A DNA stretch of 64,000 bases from Candidula unifasciata (GCA_905116865.2 CAJHNH020004535.1:86834-150833), one strand, 5' to 3'; positions 11,443-22,445 are shown, counted from the first letter of the stretch. The notes: generated by a model not told the origin, from the letters alone. Made by a program: numbers and translations.

Positions 11443-11532
11443 ATGGCTTCTCATGAGGCAGGCGCACAACAGATTGATGTCACAACATTGCCAATTCCTC
11501 ATTTAAATCATTTATCGCAACAGTTGGAACAG
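11443..11532 (+). CDS. PFDN5: PFDN5 coding exon 1
   Basis: Codes residues 1-30, from MASHEAG to HLSQQLEQ. The donor is CAG/GTTAAT, phase 0. The reading frame is open upstream into the hAT element as far as an ATG at 11299, so a 48-residue longer start is possible on paper but has no family support. Confidence 0.93.
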
Positions 11533-14500
11533 GTTAATGAATTTAGTGTTCAGATATGCGATAGAATTAGCATGTACAAATAATTGTGATACAGCAAAGC
11601 TTCCTTAAGGTTATTTACTGTGAGCTGACGTGTTTCCGATAATAAGCTATTTTCGGCAATCCTCTTCTTTTTCTCTCTTTCAGCGGGCGACCCTATTGTA
11701 ATTTAACATGACTGTGAGTTGTAAGTGCCGACCCTAGTGACATAATCCATAGTTTGTGTCAGTTTACATAATACTAATATTCCGGCTCTACTTTGAACTT
11801 CCCCATTAAATGGCAGCCGTAATAACGGTAATATGATGGCACATTCTGGCCATAAAATATCCAAAAATATCCGAACGGTGTTCACGTATATTTAAAATAC
11901 GGACTTTCTGCCACGGAACAAATCGCGGCAAAACTAGGATTACTTGACAATCAATATAAACATTGCACACGGTAGTAGCAGACGATAAATACAATAGTTT
12001 TAAATACCGACCGTTGACAATTTTGAGCTTTTCTGCAGACGATATTAGCGACCGTTGACCAATTTCGAGACATTACAGACGATGAAAGCGATTAGCAATA
12101 CTGTGTTCTTCCGATTAGAGGATTTAGCAGCGGTAGATGTCAGACTTGTCGGCATGCGCAAAACGCAATTAAACTCATCGCCGAGCGTATCCCCCTCACC
12201 GCTACGTGCGGGGCGGATGGCGGGCTAAACTAGGTGCCTGGGACTCACGAGTAAAGTAATTGGACGAGGTTGCAGGAGATGCGGTAGCTGCCGCTTGTGA
12301 GTCCCAGCCATCTAGTTGTCCCCATCCGCGCCGCGTGTAGCGGCGCAGGGTATACTTGCAGAAGCAGGTCCGCAAGTAACGTATCGCCGAGACCCTGTTA
12401 GAGCATTTGTTTTGTTATGCAGTGCCGGCACATATATTTTTAATAGAACTGAGCCCCTTTTGGATATTTTATGGCCAGAAATTGGCCAATTTAGCTCTTT
12501 TGAACAGCATCATATTACGGCCGCCATTTTATGGGGGAAGTTCAAAGTAGAGCTAATATTCCTATTATTATTTCATAATTAAAATTGTTTTATATTGAGT
12601 ATGGTTAGCCCGGTTGGTTAGAATTAAAATCAAGGCTAACTCCTAATCCAAAAAGTAACCTAACTGGACTAGCCCTAAACCAAAAACCCTTCCTAACCCC
12701 TAACAATATGAAATATGTAAGAATATTATCATTACATGAACGTAATGGATTGTCTCCCTTGCGGTCACCCTACACAACCGTTGATCCCCCCCCCCCACCA
12801 AGGTCACCGGTGACCAAGAAAAGTCAATGCACTTATTATTATTAATATAAATTGCCTGCTCTGGACGTTTCATACATTTCTGTTTAGTTGGTAAGATGTA
12901 TTTGATTTCTGCATTGAATCTATCTGACTAACAGTTGGATAAATTATGATATTTGGCTATCTTTGGGAATATATAGTACTGATTTTTTGCTATGATAATT
13001 TGGGGCCGTTATTCGGAAGATATACTGATTTTTGGCTATCTTAACAGAGTCTACGTCTTTGTGTGCACATGTGACATTGTAGGCATTCCAATGTGTACTC
13101 AGTCCTCTGATACAGCAGCAACTACAAGGTACCTCTGCTGTTTGTTTCTGTGAGAAGTTGCTTATAGTTTCTCCTATCTTTACTATGAAAATGCCATAGG
13201 TGCACTTCACCAAGCCTAACTCCGCAGTTATGTTAACATCAGAGATTCAACATTATCCCCCAACCTAGTCTGCACAGCGTTGAATAATGATGATATCAGC
13301 CCTGTTAATTATTCTTTCTTTCTGTTTGGTGCATGTCTTGCCAGCTGGCGGTTACATTTAAATGATGATATTTATCATCATCCTCAACAGATGTTTGCTA
13401 CACAGCATCAACCCTTGTGTGTGGGTTTCTGGAGGACAAATAGACCCGCTGCCCTCGACAAGAATGTCATATAAAAGTTGACTAATTTGGGATGTTTTCT
13501 TTGAAGTCAGAGTGCATGAGCCTGAAAGGCAAGGAACCAACAGTCTCCTCACAGATAAAGCAGATCAGTAAAACAGATGTGCACTTATCACTCAGGTTCT
13601 AGAACAAGACAAAGGTCCAAAAATGGAAGAACAGTCAGAACTTTCCGCTATAGTTTACAGATGGTGAACATGAAGAAGAAGATGTGATCATTGTGGTTTT
13701 AATAATTTGTTTTCAGAGCATTTTAATGTTTCTGTTGTATCAGTTTAAAACAATTGTGAATGTTTTTGCTCTGTGTTGACAGGAATTAGAATTTCTCAGC
13801 AACTCTGTCAACCAGCTGAAGGTTGCTCAAGGCAAGTTCACAGAATCAGAGGAAGCTGTCTCAAACCTGGGGGATGTAGGATCTCCTATCTTGGTCCCAC
13901 TAACTGCTTCTGTATCCTTGCTGTTACCTTAATCACCATTGTGCTTTTGACATCTGTTGTATGATGTTACATTCACTGTTAAGCAGTATACCTGTGGTCA
14001 TATATGATTTTCTTTTATTTTCTCAATTCATTCTGTTCCAGCCCAGTATATATAGCCTTTTATGACTGAGAAGCTAAAAATACAGAAATGAGGTTAAAGT
14101 CATGAGCAGGCTATAACGATTCTTTGGATGATCCCAGTACTTAAGCACCCTGTTTTGGTTCTGCATTTATGGAAGCTTCCTTGGATGGCTGCCAATTCCT
14201 GCCCCTTGCCTTCTCTTGAGAGCTAACCAGCATTAAGTGGCTGCTGTCGACTGGCCAAATGGGCGGCACCACGTTTAGACTGGGACACAAAAAGATAATG
14301 CATCAGTGAGACTTAAATGTGAATGAAACTAAACAGGTTGTCTAACCCGGGCAGTAAATGCATGTAGAAGCCAGATGTGTCAGCCACAAGGCGCAAATAT
14401 TGCAGCCATGTTGTAAACGATCACAACGCATCTATGTCCTTGGATGAACGATGAAACAGAAGAAGAATGTAAATATATTACATTGTTTTATTCTGGCCGA

Positions 14501-17500
14501 GCAGTCAAGAGTGCTTGGCTCTCACCGTGAGACCTAGGTTCAAATCCTTTAGGATTTAGGTCAGAGAAGGGGTGGTTGGGTATTATATAACTAAGTCCTC
14601 TAACACGTGCCATGGATCTCATTCCTGAAGACGTGGGGATGCCTGGGATGTACTGACAACAGTTTGGCTATTACAGCATTCATGATCAGATATCAGTTGA
14701 GATAAATGGACAACTTGGACTATTCTGGTTTTTTAAGTCTATTATAAGTAAGGTGGGTACTCATCCCAGGAAACGTAGCAGGCCAAAACCGGGTGAAAGT
14801 GAGGGGAAAAAACTAAATTATCTCTGAAGGTAAAAACCATATTGAAAAAAATATAAAAGGAAGAAATTGTAAGATGTAAATAATGTGTAACAGCTATCAA
14901 ATGACAACACATGGAATGCGCAACACAATTACACCACAGTAGAAAGTATTGATTGTGCTGTATAGAGATAACACATTGAATGGCCAGCTCAATTATAAAT
15001 TCATAGTGTATATTTTACTACAGGATAAATCAAATGTATGGCTGCATGTTTAAGTACACATATTTACTGATGTGCGGCGCCCGTGGCTTAGGCGTTGCGA
15101 GTTAGACTTGTAATCCAACGTACCTGCTGGCTGCGTGGCTTTTTATCATGGTATGGGGTGTCGCTGGTCGACCCAGCCTAAAATGGGTACCAGGATGGCT
15201 GTCCTGTGGAAGTAAAGGCGGCCGGCCTAATGCTGACCACATTACCCATCCAGTGCCGATTGGTCTGTAAAAATATGGGACGCTCTTCCCATATACCCGA
15301 TGCGCCTAAAGGCGTGAAAAGGGATCTTTACTTTTTTTTACTTATTTACTGATATGACCTGGCTACGGAAATGACACCACTGGAAAAGCAGTTCTTCAAA
15401 TAAACACATTACACAACAGTACAGTCACTAAGTTGCCTCAGGCTGATTGCTGTCCACATCACAAGTTCACATCACAGCATTGCCTTCTGTACAAGTTCAC
15501 ATCACAGCATTGCCTTCTGTACAAGTTCACATCACAGCATTGCCTTCTGTACAAGTTCACATCACAGCATTGCCTTCTGTACAAGTTCACAGCATTGCCT
15601 TCTGTACAAGTTCACATCACAGCATTGCCTTCTGTACAAGTTCACATCACAGCATTGCCTTCTGTACAAGTTCACATCACAGCATTGCCTTCTGTACAAG
15701 TTCATAAGACATTCCTTCTGCCAGTTGTTGAGTAATGAACAGTTGACCAATGTGATAAATGGAAATGCCTGTTAGTTCTTGGAAGTACTACAGTAACAGA
15801 CCTGAGACCCGATGGTCGCTGGCCAATGATTATTTGCCTCCTTAACCCCCACCCTCAGATGTATGTTCCTGGACAGCTCAGTGAGGTCAATGACCTTCTT
15901 ATAGATATCGGAACTGGTTATTACGTTTCAATGGTTAGTGTGCATTACTGGATGTCTGTAATCATTTGTGTGTCATTATTATTGTCTTTCTTGCCAACTG
16001 GCCCTAGTGGTCAGGTTTCTCCACAGCTTGCTTTCTCCCTTCCCCTCCTTCTTATCTTACCAGCTGAGAAACATCGCATGCCAGCAGATATGTTGTTTCT
16101 AATGAAAACTCTAAGAAGGTCAAGGAAAAAATAATAACTTATAAGACAGCCTTCCAATAAACAGAGAAATTAGACATAGACAGCCCCAAAAAATCTTTTG
16201 CTTGCATGTTATGATGAGCAGTAAAATTGAAAATGTGGTGACATGTAGTAAGCATGAGAAGTAAAAGGGGAAAGCGATAAATAACTAGGTGGTTTGATCA
16301 CATGTCATCATACATGACCGAACATATGTGGTCCTTTGGGAACAAGCAACGGAGTTAGAAGTGAAACAAGATTATTATAGCCTGGAGAGAATGATGCACC
16401 TGGGTTTAACCAGGGGGTCTGGCCGGCTCACTACACTCATGGAAAAGGCAAAACGGACATAACCAGATTACGACCGGCACCATTAGTATTAGAACTCTGC
16501 ACTGGCTGCTCAAGATGAGGACGGAGCACACATGGGAATGCCCTGAGTGCTGTGATGTCTATTCTTGACTCAACTCAACTCATCTTATGGTGTCAGATGG
16601 ACAAGAAAGACTTCATCTGAGATTGTGGTGACTGTCTGAAATAACAAGGCCAGGTGATCTGCGCCTCTTTACAGGAAAGAGGAAGATGATTTGTTGGTGT
16701 AATACTATATGCTCAAATTTATCTTCTGTAATGAATAAGGTATAACATTGATAAAACATGGATGCAGTTGCCAACATTGGCCTTTATTTCTGTAATACGC
16801 CCTTCATCTAACATCCATGTCTCTAAATAGTTAAATGTTGTTTCTTGTCTCAGATGAATGGTGTTGACTTTAATTTTACATGTAGGCAGGTTGATGGCTT
16901 TACACCCTCGCTATCCCTCTCTCCAGAAAGCACACAAGGATGTTTGGTGTTTTGTGATAACCTCATGTGTATGATCTCGTGTGTACCAGCAAGACTAGTT
17001 TAACGCCTGGTCCCAAATGATAAGGGTTCTCGAAATATAGAAGAGATGGTTAATATCACACAGACCACCTTTACTTCTTACCTAGAACATGTCCACGTAT
17101 CCAGAATAGGCTGTCATAGAGGGTCAGTGGCTATAATGTCTATCACAGTAAAGTACAATACTACAACTGTCACACACACTGTAAAAACTTGATGGGCTTC
17201 ATTTTTCAACCCACAACAGAACCCTCTCAATGTACACTGACCACAGTACAGAATATTGAACAGTATGTGATAGTGATAGTCTTGTAGTTAACTATAGCTC
17301 ACAGATTTCTGTTGGTTTTCCCCACCAACATTTAGAAGTATAATGTATTGTCATGTCTGTGTTTATTGCCAGAACAAGCATGTCCATAAAACACACATTC
17401 TTTATGAAGGCAACTGTGTACATGAGTCATTTGAGAGGCTGTTAAGTCAAGCACATTTGAAACATATGATTTGAAAGCTTATCTAGCACATTTAGTTTGA

Positions 17501-19579
17501 GGTTTATTTGTGAGTCAGTTTTCATGTTTCGTGTAGTGATATTGAAATATTTGTTTATGACATGATTCATATATCTATGCGGAGGTATTAAAATGTTTGT
17601 TTATTTTGAATGTAGAACAAAGAAAAGGCCCAGGACTTCTTCAAGAGAAAGACTGAATACCTGACTAAAAACATAGAGAAGGTCCAGCCAATCCTGCAGG
17701 AGAAGTACAGGTCCAAGCAAGGTAAGCTCTCAGTGCTGAGATCATTGATATTTATGACCTATATTTAGGCACACGAATCATGATGATAGAGCTCAGATCA
17801 ATGACATTTATGACATGTGTTTAACTCTTTCAGGACCACATTTTTTTCTGGGGCTTGGACAGCATTAATTTTGAGCATAATTTTTTGTACTGCAACACAA
17901 CAAAGCTAAAACCTTTCTGAAGAAAAAGTATTGGCTGTATAATGACATATAATATATCAAGTTCAAGACAAATGAATACAGAATACTTCTAAACTATTTA
18001 AGTGTCCATATTAAAACAAAATATTGAAATGACACACATTCAAGGGTGTTAGACACACATGAAGTTTTATACATACCTTACTTTTGTTTTTTGTTTTTTT
18101 CTAAACTTGATTAGCAAACTAACTTCCATTTCCATATCTTCTCTATTCAATGATGCATCAGTTAATCTTTATTTGAAACAATTAATCTAAATACTTCGGA
18201 TTTTGTGACAGTTTTTGTATGTCATGTCAGATTTCACTACACCTGAATTCCGGACACAGCTGATCGAGACATGCACGATCAGCCTTATCCTAACCTACAT
18301 TATCGACAATAGGTTTGGCACCTGCATTATTAATCATAATATGAAGACTGTTGTCACAGTCATCAACAGCAACAGCAGCAGTGTGGACAGTTCTAGACCT
18401 ATCACACTGAATTAATTAAAAACAAATTGAAAATTATACCTATCGCCTCACCATTCACTAATTCTAGTTTTTCAAAACGTGTCAAAATGATTTTTCTATC
18501 AAACAAAAAAAATAGTTTAAGTAGCTAGGCACACACGTCATGACAATAGAGCTCAGATCATTGACGTTTATGACATGTGTTTTACACCTAAGCGCACAAA
18601 GTCATGACGATAGAGCTGAGATCATTGACATTTATGACATGTGTTTAAGCACCTAGGCACACACATCATGACGATAGAGCTGAGATCATTGACGTTTATG
18701 ACATTTGTTTCTCTGTTGTGTCTGTATATTGGTGACAGCTGGAGAGGGCAAGTTATTTTTAAATTGGCATACACAGCACAAAGGGTGAGGAAAACAATAA
18801 AAGATAATGGTGGCACCTACCAGACAACAACAGCAAGTATGACTGGAGACAACCCCCACCTCTAGCGCAATTGCATATGCAGCAGCACTCACATCGATCG
18901 TGTCAGGCTCCATGAACATAGTTCAGAAAATCCCATGAGGCAGCCCTCACTCTGAATGGGTAGACAACATTGGAGATACACATAAAGGGGAACTTACTAA
19001 CCTTAGCATGGAAAGAGAAAGAGAAGATGCAACCTAAAAACTCAATGCTGTGGCTGGTGGGCCCTTGGCTGGCAGCCGGTCTAAGAGGCAAGCTCTGACA
19101 GGTAACTGAGCATTGCTTCTGATCTGGCAGCTTCTGCAGCAACCTTTCTTCCAAATGTATTGGTGTTGCCTTTCCTTTGGAGTGAACAAGGCAGGTCGAG
19201 CAAAGGATCATGATGCATGGGCAACACATGGTCTCTGCAGTACGGCCTAGGCTTTTTACTAGAGAATCCCTTGCTGTAGACTTGTCAGCTTGAGCAGGTC
19301 TTGCTAGCCACACTCACATTTTCAGGGGCTATGATTCCCACACCTTCCGGTATCACAGTGTAATACTCTCTGGAAAGTTGCCAGCAAGAACAACAGATTA
19401 TATTTCACATTAGAATGATGTCTTATCGAATATTCACAATGATGTGCTTTTCATTGAAGTCCTGTTGTTTTTTTCTCTCTCTTTCTCTCGCAGTTATCAC
19501 CGAGGTCATGCAGGCCAAAATTCAAGCTCAGCTGGCAGTAAGTTCTGCTGCTGCTGCGCCAGCAGGACCAAAGTCGTGA
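11443..19579 (+). CDS. PFDN5: Prefoldin subunit 5 (five coding exons)
   Basis: Subunit of the cytosolic prefoldin hexamer, which binds unfolded actin and tubulin and passes them to the CCT/TRiC chaperonin. Coding exons are 11443-11532, 13783-13911, 15859-15933, 17616-17721 and 19494-19579. Junctions are GT-AG and the joined frame gives 161 aa, against 154 in human. Residues 17-60 form the first alpha-type coiled coil (NHLSQQLEQELEFLSNSVNQLK). The beta-hairpin core has VPLTASMYVPGQL at 68-80 and LIDIGTGYYV at 87-96. The second helix (AQDFFKRKTEYLTKNIEKVQ) ends in an Ala-rich tail, SSAAAAPAGPK. The start ATG matches the family N-terminus, and its context CCAAGATGGCT resembles a YY1 site over the start codon, common in housekeeping genes. 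A hAT element ends just upstream, so promoter sequence must be inside or beyond it. Identification is firm. Confidence 0.96.
11774..12565. mobile_element. Foldback element, copy 2 (PFDN5 intron 1)
   Basis: The left end reads GCTCTACTTTGAACTTCCCC and the right end mirrors it, GGGGAAGTTCAAAGTAGAGC. The arms continue through AATATGATGGC and CATCATATTACGGCC, and through the GGATATTTT blocks. The centre shares GGGACTCACGAG, CGCAAGTAACGTATCG and GCCGGCACATATATTTTTAA with the 5288-6275 element. Non-coding. Confidence 0.8.
12566..13409. other. PFDN5 intron 1 remainder
   Basis: AT-rich intron. It shows degenerate CTAACC-type repeats at 12600-12710, a short poly-C at 12785-12797 and a duplicated TTTGGCTATCTT motif at 12951-12962 and 13032-13043. 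No coding signal. Confidence 0.6.
13410..13683 (+). mobile_element. GAA-tailed retroposon (PFDN5 intron 1)
   Basis: Plus-strand, nearly full-length copy. The head GTGTGTGGGTTTCTGG and AATAGACCCGCTGCC are followed by GGCAAGGAACCAACAGTCT and GAACATGAAGAAGAAG. It ends about 100 bp before exon 2. Confidence 0.85.
13783..13911 (+). CDS. PFDN5: PFDN5 coding exon 2
   Basis: Codes residues 31-73 (ELEFLSNSVNQLKVAQ to ILVPLTAS). The acceptor is TTGACAG/GAATTA and the donor GCTTCT/GTATCC, phase 0 at both ends. Confidence 0.95.
13912..14490. other. PFDN5 intron 2, 5-prime part
   Basis: Intron sequence without a recognisable element. Confidence 0.5.
14493..14640 (+). mobile_element. tRNA-derived SINE-like head
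   Basis: GGCCGAGCAGTCAAGAGTGC resembles the D-arm/A box of a Ser/Leu-type tRNA, and GGTTCAAATCC is a good B box. The 3-prime half cannot fold as an acceptor stem, so it is read as a SINE head rather than a tRNA gene. Confidence 0.6.
15072..15340 (+). mobile_element. SINE-like dispersed element, family B (PFDN5 intron 2)
   Basis: About 265 bp ending in a run of T. It shares the blocks TATGGGGTGTCGCTGGTCGA, TAATGCTGACCACATTA, AGTGCCGATTGGTCTG and AAAAGGGATCTTTAC with 31933-32105, where it is 5-prime truncated. Confidence 0.8.
15461..15706. repeat. 30-bp minisatellite (PFDN5 intron 2)
   Basis: About eight copies of ACAAGTTCACATCACAGCAT plus TGCCTTCTGT. One unit lacks the five bases ATCAC. ORFs over the array are artefacts. 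Confidence 0.97.
15859..15933 (+). CDS. PFDN5: PFDN5 coding exon 3
   Basis: Codes residues 74-98 (MYVPGQL to GTGYYVSM), the most conserved prefoldin-5 segment. The acceptor is CCCTCAG/ATG and the donor ATG/GTTAGT, phase 0. Confidence 0.95.
16258..16590 (+). mobile_element. LINE 3-prime end (RNase H-type family), PFDN5 intron 3
   Basis: 5-prime-truncated copy. It reads MMHLGLTRGSGRL in one frame and continues to GAATGCCCTGAGTGCTGTGA, then ends in the CTCAACTCAACTC tail. This is the same 3-prime end as at 41670-43060, 47575-47700 and 48245-48995. Confidence 0.8.
16591..17615. other. PFDN5 intron 3 remainder
   Basis: No repeat family or coding signal recognised. Confidence 0.5.
17616..17721 (+). 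CDS. PFDN5: PFDN5 coding exon 4
   Basis: Codes residues 99-133 plus the first base of codon 134 (NKEKAQDFFKRKTEY to KYRSKQ). The acceptor is AATGTAG/AACAAA and the donor CAAG/GTAAGC. This is the second coiled-coil helix. Confidence 0.95.
17736..18720. repeat. About 61-bp minisatellite split by a TTAA insertion (PFDN5 intron 4)
   Basis: Units contain CATGACGATAGAGCTGAGAT and TTTATGACATGTGTTTAA. The array is at 17736-17824 and resumes at 18517-18720. Between the two parts is unrelated DNA flanked by TTAA. Confidence 0.9.
17825..18516. mobile_element. TTAA-flanked insertion, piggyBac-like target site
   Basis: 692 bp interrupt a minisatellite unit. TTAA lies at 17821-17824 and again at 18517-18520. 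Removing the insert with one TTAA restores the unit seen elsewhere in the array (GTGTTTAAGCACCTAGG-like). Terminal inverted repeats are weak (CTCTTTCAGG and CTATTTTTTT), and there is no transposase. It is best read as a non-autonomous TTAA-specific element. Confidence 0.65.
18900..19320 (-). pseudogene. Degraded LINE fragment (PFDN5 intron 4)
   Basis: Part of it (about 19180-19250: ACAAGGCAGGTCGAGCAAAG, GCATGGGCAACACATGGTCT) is similar to 56610-56665, which belongs to a minus-strand LINE RT fragment. The open frame here is not conserved as a gene. Confidence 0.5.
19494..19579 (+). CDS. PFDN5: PFDN5 coding exon 5 (C-terminus)
   Basis: The acceptor is a good polypyrimidine tract ending CTCGCAG/TTATC. 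It completes the codon for Val134 and codes VITEVMQAKIQAQL plus the Ala-rich tail, ending at TGA 19577-19579. Confidence 0.95.
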
Positions 19580-19689
19580 TCTGCAGAATATTTCTACAGA
19601 TTTGAGTCTTTAGAATGACATTTCACTAGATCTTTTATATCTGTGTAGATACAGACTCTTCGAAAGCAAGTTAAGAGCATCTGTAGTAC

Positions 19690-19835
19690 CCGTCTTCTTC
19701 TTCTTCTTGTTCACTGGCTGTGAATTCCGACAGAAAGTCCTGGTTGTTCACCCACTTGGACTTTTGGCTTTTACCTGGACCTGAGTTTTGTGTGTACATC
19801 CATTTTACTGGCCTATTTGTGTGCAGTTTTCGTAT
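19690..19835 (-). mobile_element. GAA-tailed retroposon in the PFDN5 3-prime UTR
   Basis: Minus-strand truncated copy with CTTCTTCTTCTTCTT tail, then CACTGGCTGTGAATTCCGAC and TCCTGGTTGTTCACCC. It starts about 110 bp after the stop codon, so it should be transcribed as part of the PFDN5 3-prime UTR. Confidence 0.8.
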
Positions 19836-20172
19836 GGCAACATTTGTAGGTGAATTTTCTCTTAAGGCATATCTTTGTCGGTACCAGGACATGGTACATT
19901 TATTGATTACTCTCCACATGTTATACATTTCATCATCTTTTCTGTCCTGTTATCACTTTATTCCATCTCACAAGTGATACTTCTAACCATTCTGACCTGT
20001 GGATGTAATATTTCAACTCTGAAGACCCCGTAGAAGATTTTTAGTCTAAAGTAGACAGACATTATAGCAAAGAAAGCTGTCTGAAATGGAAAGAGTTCAG
20101 AACACATGAGTTACAATAGTGGTTTCCTCTGTAGGTTGAAGTTTACAAGTAAACTTTAACTAAAACAGCTGC

Positions 20173-20178
20173 AATAAA
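20173..20178 (+). terminator. Candidate PFDN5 polyadenylation signal (proximal)
   Basis: AATAAA about 600 bp after the stop codon, in AU-rich sequence. It is one of two plausible signals. Confidence 0.45.
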
Positions 20179-20338
20179 TTTAATGGTATAATCTGTAGAT
20201 AGTAGTCACTTCTCAAACAAGTTAGTAAAGAAGAGCTGCAATCCAACTTTGGCAAAATGCCTTCTGAATGTGTGTTTATACTTCATTTTGAATACATATA
20301 ATATGTGAATTTGTGTGTGTGCTGTGTGTTTTTATTTT

Positions 20339-20344
20339 AATAAA
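20339..20344 (+). terminator. Candidate PFDN5 polyadenylation signal (distal)
   Basis: AATAAA followed by TGTGTAC and a T/G-rich stretch, about 760 bp after the stop codon. The GU-rich downstream context makes it the better of the two candidates. Confidence 0.55.
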
Positions 20345-20689
20345 CTTGTGTACATTCTCAGAATTGCAAAAACCAGTTTTATTTTTGTGTGATTAATTGA
20401 TATGTGTGGTGTTGTCCAGCTTTTCTATTTACTTTGTCAAGTTGAGCAGAATGATAGATCTTCTATGAGATATCTTGATCTGCTGACCTGAATGAGCTCA
20501 TATCTCTACTTATCCGGAAACGTTTATGCTGTGACCTTCTTGACCTCGAATGTGATGTTTCCACTGTTTACATTCTTCCAGTCAGGGTGCCAGCTCTACT
20601 GTGTGTCATCCAAGTGGTAACTTGTTGGATCCTGTTCATGTGTGATTTGTGTGTGACTTTTGCTTTTAGTCTGACTGACTGACTTTCTA

Positions 20690-20875
20690 CCCCACTAGGA
20701 CATTACACAAGCGATAAACATGCCATGACACAAAGTGCCACCATGTGGATGGGGATCACCGTGGAGAGGTCCCAGAAACCGCATTCAGACAATTGGCCTA
20801 TATTGTGGCCCCTGGCAAAAGCCAGGGTGGGGCTTCAAATAACAACAAATTTCATCCTAAAAAAGACTGAAGGTT
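20690..20875 (+). mobile_element. About 190-bp dispersed element, family C, copy 1
   Basis: Non-coding element starting CCCCACTAGGACATTACACA and ending in GGGGCTTCAAATAAC and CATCCTAAAAAAG. It shares ACACAAAGTGCCACCATG and GGTCCC blocks with 22238-22445 (inverted) and 26379-26575. Confidence 0.85.
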
Positions 20876-20984
20876 AATTACCTGTGCCAGTTAAGTCTTA
20901 CCAGCTGATTGAAAGTAAATCTCTTTGGGAGCTTTGTTGGTGTAGAAGTTGGTGCATCTATTTTCCCATCAGTGATTTATTGTT

Positions 20985-21345
20985 CCCCTCACAGTGTAGA
21001 AGTTAGTGCTTTTGTTTCCCAGTCAGTGATTTAACATTTTCCTTACAGTGTAGAAATGAATAAATCTGTTTCCCAGTCAGTGAGTTATTGTTCCCTTCAC
21101 AGTGTAGAAGTTAATAAATCATCTGTTTCCCAGTCAGTCAGTTATTGTTCCCCAGTCAGTGAGTTATTGTTCCCCTTACAGTGTAGAAGTTAATAAATGT
21201 TTCCCAGTCAGTGATTTATTGTTCCTCTTACAGTGTAGAAGTTAATATAAACCTGTTTCCCAGTCAGCAATTTATTGCTCTCCTTATAATGTAGAAGGTA
21301 ATGCATCTGGTTCCCAGTCCATGATTTATTGTTCCCCTTTACAGG
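20985..21345. repeat. About 55-bp minisatellite
   Basis: Six or so imperfect units with CCCAGTCAGTGATTTATTG and TTACAGTGTAGAAGTTAATA. Confidence 0.9.
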
Positions 21346-21885
21346 CAAGTGTAGAAATGTGTTTGTGATGTTGGTTCATGAGTTGACAGGTGCACATTAT
21401 TCTAGTATCAGTTCAGTGGTATCATTAGTTTTGTGGTACCTCTTCAGTACAGGATGTTGGACAGTTTCTACACACTTAAAGTGGTACACTTACATGCCTT
21501 TGTATCTCAGCATCATCTACACCAGATGGTTATGGGAAGGACCCTTTTCACTCTTAGTGGTGTTAGACCCATATGTTTCCAGACCAGTCAATGCTTGATG
21601 GCTGATGTGCTCAGTATCATACTAGATTTGTGTCAGGGAAAAGCTAGAGAATCCAAACACTAGGCACTAGGTCTTGTTGAGTCAAATTGTTATAAGCTTG
21701 TCTATCTTCCATTATTCTTCTTACATTGAAGCTAAGCCTCCTCTCCCGACCCCCTTCTTTTCCAACCACCTCAGGCAAAGCCCTTTAAACTTGTCATTAT
21801 TGGTCCAATTTTTCTGCTTGTCTTATATCAAAGGGAGCCAGCCTCATGACAACCCGTCTTAGATGTCTCTTATGACATGCATTCC
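21346..21885. other. Unassigned intergenic DNA
   Basis: No supported feature; short ORFs look random. Confidence 0.45.
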
Positions 21886-22143
21886 GTGTGGTGGGGGGGA
21901 ACCAGACTTCTCCCTCCCGTGTGTAGTAAGAGTAGACTAATTAGGTGTGTTTTATTAGAAGTTGGAGTGCATTTACCTAAGAGGCAAGGAACCACCAGTC
22001 TGCATACAAATAAGAAAGATCTGTGAAACAGATGTGCATGCAGAACTCAAGTTCTGGAACAAGACCAAAATCCAGAAGTGGAGGAACAACCAGTACTTTC
22101 TACCTGAGTTTTCAGCTGGTAAACACAAAAAAGAAGAAGATGA
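21886..22143 (+). mobile_element. GAA-tailed retroposon copy
   Basis: Plus-strand copy with GTCTGCATACAAATAAGAAAG, TTCTGGAACAAGACCAAAAT and the tail AAAAAAGAAGAAGATG. Confidence 0.85.
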
Positions 22144-22237
22144 TATATACAATATTTGCAGTGTACAATGTTAGTGTTCTGTGCTACCCTAATGGGACAC
22201 TAATACAGGAGGAGTTAGTCCTCTAATAATCTAGTTT

Positions 22238-22445
22238 CGTCCTTTTTAGGATGAAATTTTTGGTTATTTGAAGCCCCACCCTGGCTTTTGCCAGGGGCCC
22301 CAGTATAGGCAGGCCATAAATATGGCCAATTGTCTGAACGCGGTTTCTAAGACCTCTCCACGGCGATCTTCATCCACATGGTGGCACTTTGTGTCATCGG
22401 GTGTTTATAGCTTGTGTGATGTCCTAGTGGGGTTGAAAGTCAGTC
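22238..22445 (-). mobile_element. Dispersed element family C, copy 2 (inverted)
   Basis: Reverse complement of 20690-20875: TTGAAGCCCCACCCTGGCTT near the left end and TGTGATGTCCTAGTGGGG at the right. Confidence 0.85.

Larger units (their letters stand above)
19836..20689. other. PFDN5 3-prime UTR and downstream sequence
   Basis: AT-rich, with the two AATAAA signals listed separately. No other feature. Confidence 0.5.

Noticed and set aside
12600..12710. Interstitial telomere-like CTAACC repeats
   Set aside because: Too degenerate and short, with irregular spacing, to be TTAGGG arrays.
18903..19313. 136-codon minus-strand ORF in PFDN5 intron 4
   Set aside because: No recognisable protein family and local similarity to a LINE fragment at 56.6 kb; treated as a retroelement remnant.
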